A DNA stretch of 18,808 nt, from NCBI GenBank assembly GCA_900553145.1, contig USCL01000039.1, positions 1 through 18,808 on the forward strand. Direction: 5' to 3'. Below the pieces are notes generated by a model. The model was given only the letters and a program-made list of their open reading frames with translations, searched no databases and was not told where the DNA came from. The position numbers were made by a program, and so were the translations under genes. How positions within the stretch are numbered: the stretch's first letter is position 1; every line of letters starts with the position of its first letter. The stretch is from an uncultured Desulfovibrio sp. (GTDB lineage Bacteria; Desulfobacterota; Desulfovibrionia; Desulfovibrionales; Desulfovibrionaceae). Positions 16,472 to 18,808 of this stretch are shown in pieces.

Positions 16472-17515
16472 TCAGTCGATGCAGACGTCACCGAGCTCAT
16501 TGAGATTGTCGAGCGCGCGGCCCGTGCCCATGACGACCGTGGACAGCGGATCTTCCACCACGGTGATGGGCAGGGAAGTTTCTTCGCGCAGGAGCTGATC
16601 CAGCCCCTTGAGCAGCGCGCCGCCGCCGGTGAGGACAATGCCGCGATCCACAATGTCGGCGGCGAGTTCCGGGGGGGTCTGCTCGAGGGCGATGCGCACG
16701 GCCTGAACGATGCTGTCCACCTGTTCGGAGATGGCCTTGCGGACTTCCTCCGAGGTGATGATGATGTTCTGGGGAATGCCGGTCACGAGGTCGCGGCCCT
16801 TGACCTCGATCTGCTGCTCGGGGTCCATCGGATAGGCGGAGGCAATCTTGATCTTGATCTCTTCCGCGGAGGATTCGCCGATCAGCATGTTATACTTGCG
16901 CTTCACGTGCGTCATGATGGATTCGTCCATCTTGTCGCCGCCGACGCGCACCGAGCGGGAATACACGATGCCCGACAGGGAAATGACCGCGACTTCCGTG
17001 GTGCCGCCCCCGATGTCCACCACCATGTTGGAGGTAGGCTCCTGAATCGGGAGGTTGGCCCCGATGGCGGCGGCCATGGGCTCTTCAATAAGATAGACCT
17101 CGCGGGCGCCCGCGCTCTGGGCGGATTCCTTCACCGCGCGCTTTTCCACCTGCGTGATGCCGGTGGGCACGCAAACCATGATCCGGGGGCGGACAAGGTG
17201 GCGGCGGGAATTGTGCACCTTGGAGATGAAGTGGCGGAGCATGGCTTCAGTCACTTCAAAATCGGCGATGACCCCGTCCTTCATGGGACGGATGGCCTGG
17301 ATGTTGCCCGGCGTACGCCCGAGCATGCGCTTGGCGTCCTGCCCGACGGCCAGCACCACGCTGTTGCCGCGGGAGTCCTTCTTGACGGCAACGACGGAGG
17401 GCTCGCGCAGAACGATGCCCTGCCCCTTCACATAGACGCACGTATTGGCGGTCCCCAAATCGATGGCAAGATCGTTGGAAAACGCGCCGAGAATGAAATT
17501 CACGAGTTTTGGCAT
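16472..17515 (-). CDS. mreB: MreB, actin-like cell-shape protein
   Basis: This 347-residue actin homologue polymerises under the inner membrane and orients the elongasome. Nucleotide-site motifs are phosphate-1 AIDLGTANT (17-25), the LIEEPMAAAIGA segment (142-153), phosphate-2 VVDIGGGTTEVAV (165-177) and the adenosine motif TGGGALLKGLD (296-306). Length is typical. The ATG at 17515 gives the family start; the SD is weak (GTGAG about 10 nt upstream). It is the first gene of the mreB-mreC-mreD-mrdA-rodA cluster and diverges from the radical SAM gene. The 135-bp gap to mreC contains two hairpins. Confidence 0.98.
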   Translation of the reverse strand: MPKLVNFILGAFSNDLAIDLGTANTCVYVKGQGIVLREPSVVAVKKDSRGNSVVLAVGQDAKRMLGRTPGNIQAIRPMKDGVIADFEVTEAMLRHFISKVHNSRRHLVRPRIMVCVPTGITQVEKRAVKESAQSAGAREVYLIEEPMAAAIGANLPIQEPTSNMVVDIGGGTTEVAVISLSGIVYSRSVRVGGDKMDESIMTHVKRKYNMLIGESSAEEIKIKIASAYPMDPEQQIEVKGRDLVTGIPQNIIITSEEVRKAISEQVDSIVQAVRIALEQTPPELAADIVDRGIVLTGGGALLKGLDQLLREETSLPITVVEDPLSTVVMGTGRALDNLNELGDVCID

Positions 17516-17842
17516 ACGGGATTGCTCACTTGTCTTCTCTATGGGCCAAACAAGATCTGTCGATCTTCAATCAATACCGGAAGTGGAAATAGTGGAGCCG
17601 GAGGGAACTGGCTGTCCGGTTTGTTTACGAAAAACCGCACGCTCTTTTCAGTTTTCCGTTTTACAGGTAGCTTAGTCCAGTCGCGAAGTGTTGGGCCAAA
17701 AACGCCCCGCTGTCAAGAGCAACCTCCCGCCGGTTTCGGAAAACTACAACACATAGTAAATATTTTCAATATATAACAATCAAGGTCAAAATAAATGTAC
17801 CGCCGCCGCGCTGGCGGGCATCCGACCGAAAGGCCCGTTTTG
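17516..17842. promoter_or_regulatory. Divergent promoter region of mreB and the radical SAM gene
   Basis: On the minus strand a perfect -35 TTGACA (17711-17716) is followed after 18 bp by AACACT, a poor -10; this is a tentative mreB promoter with a leader of about 165 nt. Two small stems lie in that leader: AAGATC-4-GATCTT (17552-17567) and CGGTTT-9-AAACCG (17617-17637). The word TGGGCCAAA occurs twice (17542-17550, 17692-17700). The plus-strand promoter probably lies in the AT-rich 17740-17795, but no clear hexamer pair is visible. Confidence 0.4.
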
Positions 17843-18733
17843 ATGCATACATGGAATACGTTCACCGTCCATCTCCGCCAAAAGTTCGGCCAGCGGGTCC
17901 AGAAGATCCCCCTCGACGCCGGGGCGAGCTGCCCCAACCGCGACGGCACGCTCTCCCGCGCGGGCTGCACGTTCTGTAACGCCGTCGGTTCCGGCTCGGG
18001 CCTTGGCCTCGCCGGAATGAACCTCCCCGCCCAGTGGGAGCACTGGCGCGAACACTTCCGCAAGTCCAACCGGGCATCGCTGTTCCTCGCCTACCTGCAA
18101 TCGTTTTCCAACACGTACGGCCCCGCCTCCCGGCTGGCGGCGATGCTGGAGATCTTCCGCACGTTGCCCGATCTCGCCGGGGTTTCCGTGGGGATCCGGC
18201 CCGACTGCCTTGACCCTGAAAAAATGGCCATCCTTGCCGCCGCGCCGTGGAAAGAAAAGTGGCTTGAGCTCGGCGTCCAGACGCTGAACGACGCCACCCT
18301 GCGCCGCATCAACCGGGGGCATGACGCGGCGGCCTCGGCCCGGGCCATCGTGCTGGCGGAAAAAACCGACGTGCAGGTCTGCGCACACCTCATGCTCGGC
18401 CTTCCCGGGGAAACGCCGGACGACGTGCGCGCCACCGTCCGCCGCCTCAACGCCCTGCCCGTCCACGGGGTCAAGCTGCACAACGTCTATATTTGCCGGA
18501 ATACGGCGCTCGAACGCGCCTACCGCGCCGGAGGCTACGTCCCGCTGACGGAGGACGCCTACGTCGAGCTTGCCGTGGACGCCCTTATGGAACTCCGCCC
18601 CGACATCATCATCCACCGCGTCGTCGCCGATCCCGCGCCCGGCGAGCTCGTCGCCCCCGGCTGGGCCACCCGCAAAGGCGATCTCGTGCGGTTCATCCAG
18701 CACGCCTATCATAAGAGGTGTGGAGGGGCGTAG
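17843..18733 (+). CDS. Radical SAM protein, YhcC/TIGR01212 family
   Basis: This 296-residue protein follows E. coli YhcC (about 309 aa) along most of its length. The 4Fe-4S/SAM cysteines are Cys30, Cys42 and Cys45 (C-X11-C-X2-C, in SCPNRDGTLSRAGCTFCN), the family's unusual spacing. Other family blocks are VGIRPDCL, WLELGVQT, LRRINRGHD, AHLMLGLPGET and HRVVADP. The reaction is not established to my knowledge, so none is assigned. An in-frame ATG at 17795 would add 16 Arg/Gly/Pro-rich residues and has AAGG upstream. I chose 17843 because the family alignment starts around TWNTFTVHLRQKFGQRVQK and GAAAGG precedes it. The gene diverges from mreB and ends in a large hairpin. Confidence 0.9.
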   Translation: MHTWNTFTVHLRQKFGQRVQKIPLDAGASCPNRDGTLSRAGCTFCNAVGSGSGLGLAGMNLPAQWEHWREHFRKSNRASLFLAYLQSFSNTYGPASRLAAMLEIFRTLPDLAGVSVGIRPDCLDPEKMAILAAAPWKEKWLELGVQTLNDATLRRINRGHDAAASARAIVLAEKTDVQVCAHLMLGLPGETPDDVRATVRRLNALPVHGVKLHNVYICRNTALERAYRAGGYVPLTEDAYVELAVDALMELRPDIIIHRVVADPAPGELVAPGWATRKGDLVRFIQHAYHKRCGGA

Positions 18734-18753
18734 AAAACCGACGTAGAGAGACA

Positions 18754-18808
18754 TTGGGGAAGGGAGGGAAAACTTTTCTGAAGAAAAGCTTTTCCCTCCC
18801 TTCCCCAA
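18754..18808 (+). terminator. Large two-tier hairpin 3' of the radical SAM gene
   Basis: A perfect 19-bp outer stem (18754-18772 with 18790-18808) is followed, after a single bulged C, by an inner 6-bp stem CTTTTC/GAAAAG with a TGAA loop. It starts 20 nt after the stop codon. The window ends exactly at the base of the stem, so a U-tract cannot be checked. It is the counterpart of the hairpin at 1-57. Confidence 0.75.

Noticed and set aside
15713..17776. A 687-codon plus-strand frame opposite mreC and mreB.
   Set aside because: Crosses the mreB-mreC gap and hairpins; antisense shadow with His/Gly/Asp bias typical of GC-rich DNA.

Overview
This 18.8-kb window looks like core chromosome from a Gram-negative sulfidogen-type bacterium of the Desulfovibrionaceae (Desulfovibrio/Bilophila-like). 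The basis is GC-rich coding with AT-rich promoter islands, an F1 ATP synthase operon that has separate b' and b genes but lacks the a and c subunit genes, and a complete mreB-mreC-mreD-mrdA-rodA elongation operon directly upstream of it. The genus assignment is inference from gene order and protein flavour; no search was possible. I see no prophage, insertion sequence, CRISPR array, tRNA or rRNA.

Layout. (1) 1-1890, minus strand: an AsnC/Lrp-family regulator followed by an atypical GcvT-family aminomethyltransferase, ending in a large hairpin. (2) 1891-2484: a 594-bp AT-rich gap with a candidate regulator promoter and palindrome. (3) 2485-5298, plus strand: a YbaL/KefB-type cation:proton antiporter with its own intrinsic terminator, then an EamA (DMT) exporter. 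(4) 5502-11458, minus strand: atpF'-atpF-atpH-atpA-atpG-atpD-atpC, with a perfect-consensus sigma70 promoter at the head and a strong intrinsic terminator at the tail. (5) 11637-17515, minus strand: mreB-mreC-mreD-mrdA-rodA, the cell-elongation machinery. (6) 17843-18733, plus strand: a YhcC/TIGR01212-family radical SAM protein, diverging from mreB and ending in a second large hairpin.

How the genes work together. MreB filaments, MreC/MreD, the transpeptidase PBP2 and the SEDS glycosyltransferase RodA form the elongasome. Hairpins between mreB and mreC could set a higher MreB dose. The downstream atp genes build F1 plus the peripheral stalk; the membrane a and c subunits must be encoded elsewhere. 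Several starts in the stalk genes are GTG or TTG rather than ATG.

The most interesting non-coding signal is a pair of hairpins at the two window ends. In the sense of the gene each follows, both have a 19-bp outer stem, a 6-bp inner stem and a TGAA loop, start 20-22 nt after the stop codon, and differ by compensatory changes. I found no convincing undescribed protein system; otherwise the window is mostly well-known housekeeping.
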